Shown here: piece by piece, positions 25,254-32,538 of the stretch
Position numbering within the stretch: position 1 is the first letter of the stretch
How the letters are laid out: each line of letters begins with the position of its first letter
Source of the DNA: Reyranella sp.
GTDB lineage: Bacteria > Pseudomonadota > Alphaproteobacteria > Reyranellales > Reyranellaceae
DNA length: 64,000 nt
Direction of reading: 5' to 3'
Assembly (NCBI GenBank): GCA_019750135.1
Contig: JAIEOV010000005.1
Location: 124,001-188,000 of the forward strand
Notes under the pieces: model-generated
What the model saw: only the letters and a program-made list of their open reading frames with translations
Database searches by the model: none
Told to the model about the DNA's origin: nothing
Translations under genes and position numbers: made by a program

Positions 25254-25574
25254 ATGACCGACGAGCCGATCGAACTCGACCAGCGCCGCGGCCTGGCCGC
25301 CCAGAAAGCGACAGGCTCGCGCCGCCTGCTCGCCGAGGTCGAAGCCAACGAACACGCCCTGCGCCAACGCCGCGACGAGCTGGAAGCGCACCTGATCGCC
25401 GCGCCCGCCGCCAACTGGGCGGAAGCGGCGGGCAAGGCGCGCTACGTCATCGAGCTCTATGCCGCGAGCCTCGGCGCCGGCGACACCCAGCGCCGCACGC
25501 TGGTCGCGGCCGTGCTGGCCGACTTCGCGCGGCTCGAGCTCGACGAAGCGCCCGAACCCGCTGCAGAGGCGTGA
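25254..25574 (+). CDS. Small helical hypothetical protein
   Basis: A 106-residue acidic and helical protein starting MTDEPIELDQRRGLAAQKA. A likely coiled coil is LLAEVEANEHALRQRRDELE (about 26-45), followed by WAEAAGKARYVIELYAASLG. The ribosome-binding site is GAGAG, 7 bases upstream. It is the last gene before a shared terminator. Function unknown. Confidence 0.65.
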   Translation: MTDEPIELDQRRGLAAQKATGSRRLLAEVEANEHALRQRRDELEAHLIAAPAANWAEAAGKARYVIELYAASLGAGDTQRRTLVAAVLADFARLELDEAPEPAAEA

Positions 25575-25590
25575 GACGCCGCACAAGCAA

Positions 25591-25622
25591 AAGGCCCAGC
25601 TGGCTTTCGCCGCGGGGCCTTC
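25591..25622. terminator. Bidirectional terminator between convergent genes
   Basis: AAGGCCC (25591-25597) and GGGCCTT (25615-25622, with one extra G) form a stem flanked by A-rich and T-rich ends on opposite sides. It sits between the stop of the helical protein at 25574 and the stop of the cold-shock gene at 25656. Confidence 0.65.
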
Positions 25623-25655
25623 GTAAGTCGCCGGCCTGCGCCGGCGCAGGATCGA

Positions 25656-25868
25656 TCAGTCGATCCGCTTGAGATTGTCGGCCGACATCTTGCCGCTGCG
25701 GCGGTCGGAGACCAGCTCGAACTCGACTTTCTGTCCCTCGACCAGCCGGTCGATGCCGGCGCGCTCGACGGCGCTGATATGGACGAAGGCGTCCTTGCCG
25801 CCGTCATCGGGCTGGATGAAGCCGAAGCCCTTGGTCGCGTTGAACCACTTCACGGTTCCCGTCGTCAT
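25656..25868 (-). CDS. Cold-shock protein, CspA family
   Basis: A 70-residue single-strand nucleic-acid-binding protein of normal length. RNP1 is [11 protein letters not shown] and RNP2 is DAFVHISAV. The tail [13 protein letters not shown] is typical. The start [10 protein letters not shown] is clear. About 255 bases upstream (25869-26124) contain no gene. A long 5' untranslated region is usual for csp genes and may act in temperature or stress control. Confidence 0.93.
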   Translation of the reverse strand: MTTGTVKWFNATKGFGFIQPDDGGKDAFVHISAVERAGIDRLVEGQKVEFELVSDRRSGKMSADNLKRID

Positions 25869-26124
25869 GGGAAACCCTTTCTCTACATAGGCCTGCTAGC
25901 CCGCCCGCGAAGGGCCGGCCGTCGAATTCGCATTTTCTTCGGGAGCAAGTCGGAGGCAGGCGCCAACTCCGAAATGGGCGCGGCCAAGTCGTCAATCCGT
26001 GTATCGACCCTTTGGATATGGGCTCTGCCGCCGCCTTTTACAAGCGGCATCGTGCCGCCCGCCCTGCGCCGGTGCGGCGGAATACCCATATAGAGGCCTC
26101 GCCCCCGTCGCCCTGGAGGAGCCA

Positions 26125-26403
26125 TTGTCGTCATCGTCCCCCTTCAAGCTCACGACCGACGAAGAGGTCACGCTGCGGCGCGTGGCGTTCGGCCAATCCG
26201 AGGTGCGCGCCCTGCGTCGCGAAGACCTCGTCCGCCTGCGCGGGCTGCGCCTGATCGAGGACGCCAAGGATGGGCCGCGGCTGACGGCGGACGGCAGGCT
26301 GCACTTCGAGACGCTCGGCCGGCCGTCGCTGCTGGGCACGGACCGGCGACACGACGCGATGATGGCCGAGTTCACGCGGCGCACGCCGAAGCGGTCGGGC
26401 TGA
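26125..26403 (+). CDS. Small hypothetical protein
   Basis: A 92-residue protein probably starting at TTG 26125, which has a GGAGGA site 5-10 bases upstream; no ATG fits as well. The sequence is charged and helical (TTDEEVTLRRVAFGQSEVRA, then LVRLRGLRLIEDAKDGPRLT). It ends with a winged-helix-like closing strand (RLTADGRLHFETLG), so a small DNA-binding role is possible but unproven. Confidence 0.55.
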   Translation: MSSSSPFKLTTDEEVTLRRVAFGQSEVRALRREDLVRLRGLRLIEDAKDGPRLTADGRLHFETLGRPSLLGTDRRHDAMMAEFTRRTPKRSG

Positions 26404-26424
26404 TCCGGTTTCAGCCCGTCTTGT

Positions 26425-26646
26425 TCAACCCGTCCTGGCCTCCACCGCTGCCTTCTCCAGGCGCGAGGCGCTTTCCTCCAGCTCGTCGACATAGCGGGCA
26501 AGGCGGCGACGGTCGCCCTCGTCGGTCGCGGTGCCCGTCAGGCGGCGGGCGCGACGGGCGAGCTCGCGCATCTGGTCAGCCTGCTTGAGGAAGTCCTCCT
26601 TGCTGGGAGGCCGCACACGGGGCGCCGACGGGGTCTTTTCGAACAT
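26425..26646 (-). CDS. Small helical protein, RARRL family member 1
   Basis: A 73-residue protein starting MFEKTPSAPRVRPPSKED. Two helices follow: MRELARRARRLTGTATDEGD and RRLARYVDELEESASRLEK. The same pattern (RELAKRARRLA ... EELDEKAAKLAAA) recurs in the gene at 28711-28905, so these are paralogues. Small proteins of this form are frequent in rhizobia-like genomes and have no known role. A typical AGGAGAAG ribosome-binding site precedes the ATG. Confidence 0.65.
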   Translation of the reverse strand: MFEKTPSAPRVRPPSKEDFLKQADQMRELARRARRLTGTATDEGDRRRLARYVDELEESASRLEKAAVEARTG

Positions 26647-26879
26647 GGCTTCTCCTTGGTGGCGCCCGATGGTCAGGGCGCATGCGCATTGGTCGGCGCC
26701 GGCGAACGAATCGCCGGCGGCGGGACGCGATGTCAGGAAGTTCCGGTCGGCACCTGACGGCCGCCAGGCGGCGCGAAAGGGTCTCGCACCAGCCATAGCA
26801 GGCAGGGCCCGCCGTGACCATCGCCGAGGACACGGGGGCAGCGCTTGAAAGGGCGTGCCGCTTCGCCCAAGGATGATCG

Positions 26880-27137
26880 ATGAACACACCCACCAAGTCC
26901 GCGCAGCTGTCCGACCGGCGCCGACGGCTCGGCGCCTCGCGCGAGACCATGGCCGCCGGGCTCGGCCTGCCGGTCGACACCGTGAAAGCGATCGAGGACG
27001 GCACGGCGGCCGACCAGCAGCACGACCACTACGATGCCTGGCTCGGCCGCATCGAGGCGTGGCCGGCCGACATGCGGGCCCGGCAGTTCCTGGTTGCCGG
27101 CAAAGGCGGCCGCTTCGACGGCGACGACCCGCAATAG
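26880..27137 (+). CDS. Small XRE-type helix-turn-helix protein
   Basis: An 85-residue protein with a helix-turn-helix near the N-terminus: RRLGASRETMAAGLGLPVDT followed by VKAIEDGTA, matching the first four helices of XRE regulators. The C-terminal half (YDAWLGRIEAWPADMRARQF) is unassigned. No toxin partner lies adjacent. Its target is unknown. The stretch 26647-26879 upstream has no other gene. Confidence 0.6.
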   Translation: MNTPTKSAQLSDRRRRLGASRETMAAGLGLPVDTVKAIEDGTAADQQHDHYDAWLGRIEAWPADMRARQFLVAGKGGRFDGDDPQ

Positions 27138-27206
27138 CCGCGCGTCGGGCGGCGCGTGCCCAACAAAGGGCGCTTTGACCTCCTACTGAGGGGCAGGAGG
27201 GAGATC

Positions 27207-27488
27207 ATGGAAAACCTGCGCGACAGGGTGAGCCGGGTCATCGCCGAACAGTTCCGCGTCGGCAACGACCGCATCACCGAGGCGGCCACCCTGGACGACG
27301 ATCTCGGCGCCACCAGCCTCGACCGCGTCGAGGTGGTGATGTCGCTCGAGGACGAGTTCGAGATCGACATCTCCGACGACGAGGCCGCGCGCCTGCACAC
27401 CGTGGCCGATGTCCTCGCCTGCGTGGCCGCCAGCGTGGGCAAAGCGCGCGTCGGACAAGGAAGAGCGGCGGCCAGCCGGCCCATCTGA
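27207..27488 (+). CDS. Acyl carrier protein, stand-alone
   Basis: A 93-residue ACP-like protein. The phosphopantetheine site is DDDLGATSLDRVEVVM, in which the Ser of TSLD is the attachment residue (usual form DSLD). The acidic helix II (SLEDEFEIDISDDEAARLH) and the closing TVADVLACV are normal. A tail of about 15 basic residues is extra. GGCAGGAGGG precedes the ATG at 27207. No acyl-transferase, synthase or phosphopantetheinyl transferase lies beside it. It is therefore probably a specialised carrier rather than the fatty-acid AcpP. Confidence 0.82.
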   Translation: MENLRDRVSRVIAEQFRVGNDRITEAATLDDDLGATSLDRVEVVMSLEDEFEIDISDDEAARLHTVADVLACVAASVGKARVGQGRAAASRPI

Positions 27489-27524
27489 TTGTTCACGCCT
27501 GATTGTTCACGTCTGATTGTTCCC
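27485..27524 (+). repeat. 14-base tandem repeat, three units
   Basis: CTGATTGTTCACGC (27485-27498), CTGATTGTTCACGT (27499-27512) and CTGATTGTTCCC (27513-27524) lie head to tail. The first unit contains the ACP stop codon. Copy number may vary between strains. Confidence 0.85.
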
Positions 27525-27526
27525 TT

Positions 27527-27627
27527 GCGCCCGGTCGCCGCGGCGCCCATCTTCACCTGATCGTCGGCAGCGACCACCGGGCGCCGGCGGCTGAGAGACA
27601 CGGGTGCGCTTGCCCCATGCTCCCGCC
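27527..27627 (+). promoter_or_regulatory. Possible third, diverged copy of the structured leader element
   Basis: A long stem, GCGCCCGG (27527-27534) with CCGGGCGC (27577-27584) and TCGC (27535-27538) with GCGA (27570-27573), is followed by GGCTGAGAGA (27589-27598) and then GCTCCCGCC (27619-27627). The order stem, GGCTGAGAGA, CTCCCGCC matches the two elements at 22974 and 24311. The closing GAGG half of P3 is absent, so it is a weaker match. A small gene begins at 27670. Confidence 0.4.
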
Positions 27628-27669
27628 TGTTCATGCCCGACCCTATTCATGCCCGACATAAGGTGAATC

Positions 27670-27864
27670 GTGGACCGCCAGTCCCTTTCCGTCGACCGGC
27701 TCATCCGGCGCGAGCTCACGCTGCTGCGGAGCCTCGGGCGCGATCGCCGCACGGCGTCCGCCCGCCTGACACCCTTGATTCGCAGCGGACCGGCGGCGCT
27801 CGCCGCGCGACCGGCGCTGCGGCGCAAGGATGCGAGACGCGAGCCGACGTTGATCTCCGGATGA
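27670..27864 (+). CDS. Possible small basic protein
   Basis: A 64-codon frame starting with GTG after an AAGG motif 8 bases upstream. It begins MDRQSLSVDRLIRRELTLLR and is Arg-rich throughout. No family is recognised. It follows the third leader-like element and a repeated TTCATGCCCGAC. The reading frame could be chance in GC-rich DNA. Confidence 0.35.
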   Translation: MDRQSLSVDRLIRRELTLLRSLGRDRRTASARLTPLIRSGPAALAARPALRRKDARREPTLISG

Positions 27865-27874
27865 GCCGCAACCC

Positions 27875-28204
27875 ATGAGTCGGAACTGGCACGGCAGGAT
27901 GCGCCACCTCGGCGCGCTGCGCGGCGGCGGAACGCTCCGCCGCGGCGATGTCGTGCTCGGCGCCGCCCGCTACGAGATCGACTGCTTCACCACCAAGCCC
28001 GGCGAGGTCGTGGGATCGGGCGAGATCAGCATGGCGCCGGCCGAACTCGCCAACGCGCTCGGCCGCTCGGACCTCGAGCTCGCGACCGACGACGGCCGGA
28101 TCCTGGCGCTGCGCTTCTCCAACGGCCGGCAGGACACCGCTTCGGGCGTGGCGCACGCCGACATCCTGGGCGGCCTGCCGGCCGAGGAGGAATGGCGGCG
28201 CTGA
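27875..28204 (+). CDS. Hypothetical protein
   Basis: A 109-residue protein. A basic N-terminus (MSRNWHGRMRHLGALRGGGT) leads into beta-rich sequence (VVLGAARYEIDCFTTKPGEV, GSGEISMAPAELANALGRSD, LATDDGRILALRFSN). The strand pattern suggests a small barrel. Similar proteins occur in alphaproteobacteria without known function. It starts 10 bases after the previous stop. Confidence 0.6.
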   Translation: MSRNWHGRMRHLGALRGGGTLRRGDVVLGAARYEIDCFTTKPGEVVGSGEISMAPAELANALGRSDLELATDDGRILALRFSNGRQDTASGVAHADILGGLPAEEEWRR

Positions 28205-28272
28205 GCGGGCGCCGCCGTCAGGTCGGCTCATTGCTGGGAGCGCGCCACGGCATCGGCGAATGGTTGGTCTGA

Positions 28273-28593
28273 CTACTTCGTCTCCGCCATCAGCTGCGTC
28301 TTCGCCTCGGCCATCAGCCGCTGCGCCTGCTTGCGGATGGCCTGTTCATCGGTGGGCTTCCCGGCGGCGGCGAAGTCCTGCACCAGCTTCTGTATGACGT
28401 CGTCGTCTCCCGGCTTCTCGAAGTCGGCGAGGACGACCTCCTTGGCGTAGGCTTCGGCGTCGCCCTTGCCCATGATTCCGGCCGCCCACAGACCGAGCAG
28501 CTTGTTCTTCCGCGCATTGACCTTGAACTGAAGGTCCTGGTCCCGTTCGAACTTCTTTTCAAAGGACTTCTGGCGATCGTCGAACGCGCTCAT
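28273..28593 (-). CDS. F1-ATPase inhibitor zeta subunit (DUF1476)
   Basis: A 106-residue helical protein of the alphaproteobacterial zeta family, which blocks F1-ATPase hydrolysis by inserting its N-terminus. The diagnostic start MSAFDDRQKSFEKKFERDQD is present, followed by ARKNKLLGLWAAGIMG and the four-helix core. Length is normal. In most genomes the gene is separate from the atp operon, as here. The start at 28593 fixes the inhibitory N-terminus. Confidence 0.9.
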   Translation of the reverse strand: MSAFDDRQKSFEKKFERDQDLQFKVNARKNKLLGLWAAGIMGKGDAEAYAKEVVLADFEKPGDDDVIQKLVQDFAAAGKPTDEQAIRKQAQRLMAEAKTQLMAETK

Positions 28594-28710
28594 GGCCGCT
28601 CCCTGGATTGAGTCTTCATGCTGGAACATAGGGGCGTCGGCACGATCTTTCCACGCTCGCCCGCAACTACGGAATGGTGACCCGCGTAGTCGATGCAAAG
28701 GATGCATCCG

Positions 28711-28905
28711 ATGGCGTACAAGTCGCACCATGAAGTCCAAGCTGCCGCGTGGCGGGAACTGGCGAAGCGAGCCAGGCGATTGGCGGCGAACCTTCTGGAC
28801 GACCCGGCAAGGGACACGCTTCTCAAGTACTCCGAGGAGCTCGATGAAAAGGCGGCGAAGTTGGCAGCCGCTGCCGAACCTCGCGACGAGCGCGACAGGT
28901 CTTAG
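28711..28905 (+). CDS. Small helical protein, RARRL family member 2
   Basis: A 64-residue protein from MAYKSHHEVQAAAWRELAKR. Its helices RELAKRARRLAANLLDD and LKYSEELDEKAAKLAAAAE match the protein at 26425-26646 in order and spacing. An AAAGGA site lies 8 bases before the ATG at 28711; an earlier ATG at 28702 is also possible. It converges on the NepR-like gene with a 4-base overlap. Confidence 0.6.
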   Translation: MAYKSHHEVQAAAWRELAKRARRLAANLLDDPARDTLLKYSEELDEKAAKLAAAAEPRDERDRS

Positions 28906-29081
28906 CCCTCACGGGAGCAGGATTGGTGGTCGATCTCGTACATCGATTGCAGCTGCTTCTCCAACCACATGTCGAAGGGCCGCGCGGCGGGCGACGCGGC
29001 GCGGCGCCGAGTGGTTCCGGGCGCCCGCTCCGGCGCTGGCTCGCCAAGCTCCAATTCGGGCCGCCGGGTGTCGCAATCCAT
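28902..29081 (-). CDS. NepR-like anti-sigma candidate, downstream of the ECF sigma gene
   Basis: A 59-residue protein starting MDCDTRRPELELGEPAPERA. The C-terminal segment RPFDMWLEKQLQSMYEIDHQ resembles the first helix of NepR anti-sigma factors (a WL..QL..MY pattern). The second helix with the usual PDRF motif is missing, so it is shorter than typical NepR. It starts 7 bases after the sigma-factor stop and is surely co-transcribed. In the standard general stress response nepR precedes ecfG; here the order is reversed. The assignment is a hypothesis. Confidence 0.5.
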   Translation of the reverse strand: MDCDTRRPELELGEPAPERAPGTTRRRAASPAARPFDMWLEKQLQSMYEIDHQSCSREG

Positions 29082-29088
29082 GACGGCG

Positions 29089-29661
29089 CTAATCGAGATG
29101 CGCCGCGTCGCCGTCGTGTTCGGCCGCCACACCGGTGCGGATCTTCGAACGCGGCCTTGTCTCGCCCTCCAGCAGCAGGCGCTCGAGCGCGTCGCGTCCA
29201 CGGCTGATGCGGCTCTTCACCGTGCCCACCGACACGCCGGTGTGCTCGCCGATCACGTCGTAGGGCAGGCCCTCGAGCACGGCCAGCAGAACGGCCTCGC
29301 GCTGCGTCGGCGGAAGCTTGCCAAAGGCAGACACGAACTCGCGCATCACCAGACCGCTCTCCTGAAGGGCGGGCTGGGACAGCCGCTCGGCGACCTCCGT
29401 GTCGATCGGGACCGTAGGCCGCCGCTTGCGCAATCCGGAGATGAACTCATTCCGTTGGATACGGAACAACCATGCCGCCAGGTTGGTGCCCGGCTGGAAG
29501 CTGTGGCGCCCGTTCAGTGCCTTGATGACGGTGTCCTGCACCAGGTCGTCGGCCGCGTCACGATCGCGAGTCAGCGAGAGCGCGTAAATCCGGAGCCGCG
29601 GAAGGATCGCCTTCAGCTGCTCGTGGAAGTCACGAACGTCGTTGCTCAACTCGGCAGCCAT
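29089..29661 (-). CDS. ECF RNA polymerase sigma factor, EcfG-like
   Basis: A 190-residue group IV sigma factor. Region 2 (RIYALSLTRDRDAADDLVQD, then AAWLFRIQRNEFISGLRKR) binds core polymerase and the -10 element. Region 4 (KLPPTQREAVLLAVLEGLPY followed by VSVGTVKSRISRGRDALERL) binds the -35. This form is typical of EcfG, the alphaproteobacterial general stress sigma factor. The ATG at 29661 (MAAELSN) has GGAG 8 bases upstream and is preferred over 29676 and 29706. The neighbouring stress genes (29794, 30403) may be its targets. Confidence 0.85.
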   Translation of the reverse strand: MAAELSNDVRDFHEQLKAILPRLRIYALSLTRDRDAADDLVQDTVIKALNGRHSFQPGTNLAAWLFRIQRNEFISGLRKRRPTVPIDTEVAERLSQPALQESGLVMREFVSAFGKLPPTQREAVLLAVLEGLPYDVIGEHTGVSVGTVKSRISRGRDALERLLLEGETRPRSKIRTGVAAEHDGDAAHLD

Positions 29662-29793
29662 GTAGGTCTCCAGCATGGTTTCAGACCTGCAACCAACGCT
29701 GGACATCGTGAAAGGTTACACGCACGGCGGTCATCGGGAGCGCGGCGGACCCCTGCGCGGGCTCAGAAAGCCCGCCAGCGCCGCCCTTGCGCT

Positions 29794-30282
29794 CTAGTGC
29801 CGCAGTCCGACTTCGCCGACCTTGTCCTGGTAGTCCTTCTTCGGATCCATGCCGAGCAGCATCTTGATGCCGGCGACGATGCTCGAGGCGTCGAGCCAGA
29901 CCTCGGCCTTCTCGGCGTCCAGGCGCAGCAGCACAAGGTTGGGATCGTCCTTGCCCCCCGGGTACCAGGCGGCGATGAAGCGGTTCCACAGGCGGTCCAT
30001 CATCGTGCGATCGGTCTCGATGCTGAGCGAGCCGTGCAAGGTGGCGAAGAGATCGTGGTTCTTGGCGGCGAAGGTCGCGATGGCGCGGTTGCCCGGCGCG
30101 AGCTTCTGCACCAGCGCGTTGTCGCGCGCCGTGAAGAACCAGATCGGTCCCTTGTCGCCATGGAGCTGCGCCGTCATCGGACGCGCATGCCCGTCCTCGA
30201 CGCCGTCGAGGCCGAGCATCATCGTTCGGTCCGATTTCAAGGCGGACCACAGTCTGTCTTCGAGCTCACGCGCGTCGGCCAT
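29794..30282 (-). CDS. Pyridoxamine-phosphate-oxidase-fold general stress protein
   Basis: A 162-residue protein of the general-stress-protein-26 group, which has a split-barrel flavin-binding fold. It begins MADARELEDRLWSALKSDRT and contains ARPMTAQLHGDKGPIWFFTA and ATFAAKNHDLFATLHGSLSI; a trailing helix contains IVAGIKMLLGMDPKKDYQDK. Members bind FMN or F420-like cofactors; catalytic activity is unproven. AAGGAG lies just before the ATG at 30282. An EcfG-like promoter is visible at 30346-30370, fitting control by the adjacent sigma factor. Confidence 0.85.
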   Translation of the reverse strand: MADARELEDRLWSALKSDRTMMLGLDGVEDGHARPMTAQLHGDKGPIWFFTARDNALVQKLAPGNRAIATFAAKNHDLFATLHGSLSIETDRTMMDRLWNRFIAAWYPGGKDDPNLVLLRLDAEKAEVWLDASSIVAGIKMLLGMDPKKDYQDKVGEVGLRH

Positions 30283-30345
30283 CGGTACTCCTTGCGAGGA
30301 CAATTGCCCGGGGTGAACGACGTCCCAGCGAGCCGGTTGCGGCGC

Positions 30346-30370
30346 AACGTTTGCGCCAAGCGCCACGTTC
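30346..30370 (-). promoter_or_regulatory. EcfG-type promoter candidate
   Basis: In minus sense, GAAC (30370-30367) and CGTT (30349-30346) are separated by 17 bases. This fits the GGAAC-N16/17-CGTT pattern of general-stress promoters except for one base in the -35 (AGAAC). It lies 64 bases upstream of the stress-protein ATG at 30282. The region is shared with the divergent PRC-barrel gene. Confidence 0.4.
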
Positions 30371-30402
30371 TCCGGTACCACCAGCCATCAAAGGAGAGAC
30401 AC

Positions 30403-30771
30403 ATGGCGAGCGAAGAGACCAAGATCACGTCCGGCAGCCTGATCGCGGCCGAGAAGGTCGAAGGAACCGACGTCTACAATCGGGAGGGCGAGAAGCTCGG
30501 CACGGTCGACGACATCATGCTCGACAAGGTGAGCGGCAAGGCGATCTACGCCATCATGTCGTTCGGCGGCTTTCTGGGCATCGGCGAGAAGTACCATCCC
30601 CTGCCGTGGTCGACCTTGACCTACGACCAGAGCAAGGGCGGCTACGTCGTCAATCTCGACAAGAAGATGCTCGAAAGCGCCCCGACCTACGGCATGGACG
30701 AGGACTTCCTCTGGACGCCGGACTACGGCCGCCGGGTGGACAAGTACTACAACGCCCCGAGCTACTGGTAG
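30403..30771 (+). CDS. PRC-barrel domain protein
   Basis: A 122-residue protein with one PRC-barrel (about 18-95): LIAAEKVEGTDVYNREGEKL, GTVDDIMLDKVSGKAIYAIM and GEKYHPLPWSTLTYD. The tail LWTPDYGRRVDKYYNAPSYW is typical of stress-linked PRC proteins in alphaproteobacteria. GGAGAGAC precedes the ATG. It is divergent from the flavin-fold stress protein. It is likely cytoplasmic and involved in stress adaptation; molecular role unknown. Confidence 0.88.
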   Translation: MASEETKITSGSLIAAEKVEGTDVYNREGEKLGTVDDIMLDKVSGKAIYAIMSFGGFLGIGEKYHPLPWSTLTYDQSKGGYVVNLDKKMLESAPTYGMDEDFLWTPDYGRRVDKYYNAPSYW

Positions 30772-30793
30772 GTCTTGAGGCGAAACGAAGCGA

Positions 30794-30823
30794 GGGGCGT
30801 CGCGCCAGCGGGCGCGGCGCCCC
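30794..30823 (+). terminator. Strong GC-rich hairpin after the PRC-barrel gene
   Basis: GGGGCGTCGCGCC (30794-30806) and GGCGCGGCGCCCC (30811-30823) form a 13-bp stem with one G-U pair and an AGCG loop. It lies 23 bases after the stop and just before the convergent gene's stop at 30836. The T run is weak. Confidence 0.7.
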
Positions 30824-30835
30824 TTGCCGTTGCGA

Positions 30836-31054
30836 TCAGTGAACCGTCGCCGGCTGGTCCAGATCGGACGGCCGGTAGACGATCGTCGCGGTCCAGCCCG
30901 GCGCCGCGCCGGCCGGCTGGTCGGCCGCCGGCAGGGTCCATCCGCTGATCCTGTCGAAGCCGCTCTGCTCGGCCCACCAGGTTGCCGCCGCCTTCTCCGC
31001 TTCCGCGCGGGTCGCCGCCGTGAAGGCGCGCCAGTACTTCGCTTTCTTCAACAT
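30836..31054 (-). CDS. Small hypothetical protein
   Basis: A 72-residue protein. The first half is a helix (MLKKAKYWRAFTAATRAEAE then KAAATWWAEQSGFD) and the second half is beta-rich (GWTLPAADQPAG, GWTATIVYRPSDL). No family is recognised. It has its own short upstream gap (31055-31142) and may be monocistronic. Confidence 0.6.
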   Translation of the reverse strand: MLKKAKYWRAFTAATRAEAEKAAATWWAEQSGFDRISGWTLPAADQPAGAAPGWTATIVYRPSDLDQPATVH

Positions 31055-31142
31055 TGTCGTCGGTCTCTCCCGGCGACGATCCTAGAGAATCGCCGTCCGG
31101 GCGACACCTGCAAAGGCCGGCTTACCCACACCGCCCTGCGTT

Positions 31143-32528
31143 CTACGCCGCCGGCTGAATGTTCTGGTTGATGCTGAAGAAGTTCGTCGGGTCGTACTTC
31201 TTCTTCACCTCGGCGAGGCGCGGGTAGTTGGCGCCGAACGCCGCCTTGATCGTGTCGGCGTCCTCTTCGCTCAGGAAGTTCAGCAGGTAGGCGCCGCTGG
31301 AATGGGGCTTCATCGCCTCCGCCATGTCGCGCGCCCAGGCCGTGTGCTTCGCGTTCTCCGCCGGGTCGGTCCATTGCGCCATGAAGCCCACGTCGTACTC
31401 CGCCTTGCGGGCGGCGAAGGCGCTGTCGCCGGCGCCGGTGCGGCCGGCCGCGCCGGCATAGTACTCGATCACGACGGCGGACAGCGGCGACTGCATCCGG
31501 TTGGCGTGATCGACGATGACGTCGATCGCCTCGTCGGTCATGGCCTTGAGGAAGGTCGACTTCCAGTAGTTCTGCGTGCCGTCCGGGAAGGCGTCGTCGA
31601 GGAGCTTCTGCATCGCCGGGAACGGCATCGGCTGGACCGCGTCCATCGCCGGCGCGCCGAACCCGCGCAGCGGCTTCAAGGTGCGTTCGCCCTCGGCGAG
31701 GTCGCCGCACCAGCAGACGATGACGCCGACGACAGGCGAGCCGTCGGGCCCCGTGATCAGCCCGACATAGGCGGTCAGCTCCTCGGGCGCCGACGCCATG
31801 AAGTCGCGATAGTGGCGGATGACCTCGCCGGCCTTGTCGCGCGGGTAGACGATCAGCCCGCCCAGCACGGTCGAGACGGGATGCGTCCGGTAGAGGAACG
31901 ACGTCACGATGCCGAAATTGCCGCCGCCGCCGCGCAGCGCCCAGAACAGGTCGGCGTTCTCGTCGGCGCTCGCGGTCACGATGTCGCCCTCGGCCGTCAC
32001 GACCTCGCAGGACAGGAGGTTGTCGCAGGTGAGGCCATACTTGCGGACCAGCCAGCCGACGCCGCCGCCCAAGGTGAGGCCGGCAATGCCGGTGCGCGAC
32101 ACCACGCCGACCGGGACGGCCCGGCCGAAGGCATGGGTCTCGCGGTCGACGTCGCCCAGGGTCGCGCCGCCCTGGACGCGCGCCGTCGCCTTGGCCGGAT
32201 CCACGAACACCGCCTTCATGCCCGACAGGTCGATCACGATGCCGTCGTTGCAGAGCGCCCGGCCGGCGACGTTGTGGCCGCCGCCGCGGACGGCGACCAG
32301 CACGTTGTTCGCCCGCGCGAACTTCACCGCCTGCACGACGTCGGCCGTGCCGGCGCAGCGCACGATCAAACCGGGCTGCTTCTGGACGTGGGCGTTCCAG
32401 ATGCGACGCGCCTGCTCGTAGTCGGCATCGCCGGGACGAATGGCCTTGCCGGCGAGGGTCGCGGCGAAGCCGTCGATGGCTTCCCTGGCGATCGGCAAGC
32501 CCTTGCGATCCTTCAACATCGTCGTCAT
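31143..32528 (-). CDS. FAD-binding oxidoreductase, VAO/BBE family
   Basis: A 461-residue flavoprotein oxidase. The FAD-binding domain (about 35-205) has VAVRGGGHNVAGRALCNDGI, where the His may carry covalent FAD, and GGGVGWLVRKYGLTCDNL. A substrate domain follows. The C-terminal berberine-bridge segment YPRLAEVKKKYDPTNFFSIN is intact. Members oxidise sugars or phenolic alcohols with O2. A near-identical fragment of this gene sits at 18686-18916. The small secreted peptide gene at 32539-32667 lies 10 bases upstream in the same direction. No export signal is visible. Confidence 0.9.
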   Translation of the reverse strand: MTTMLKDRKGLPIAREAIDGFAATLAGKAIRPGDADYEQARRIWNAHVQKQPGLIVRCAGTADVVQAVKFARANNVLVAVRGGGHNVAGRALCNDGIVIDLSGMKAVFVDPAKATARVQGGATLGDVDRETHAFGRAVPVGVVSRTGIAGLTLGGGVGWLVRKYGLTCDNLLSCEVVTAEGDIVTASADENADLFWALRGGGGNFGIVTSFLYRTHPVSTVLGGLIVYPRDKAGEVIRHYRDFMASAPEELTAYVGLITGPDGSPVVGVIVCWCGDLAEGERTLKPLRGFGAPAMDAVQPMPFPAMQKLLDDAFPDGTQNYWKSTFLKAMTDEAIDVIVDHANRMQSPLSAVVIEYYAGAAGRTGAGDSAFAARKAEYDVGFMAQWTDPAENAKHTAWARDMAEAMKPHSSGAYLLNFLSEEDADTIKAAFGANYPRLAEVKKKYDPTNFFSINQNIQPAA

Positions 32529-32538
32529 GGAGGTGCTC

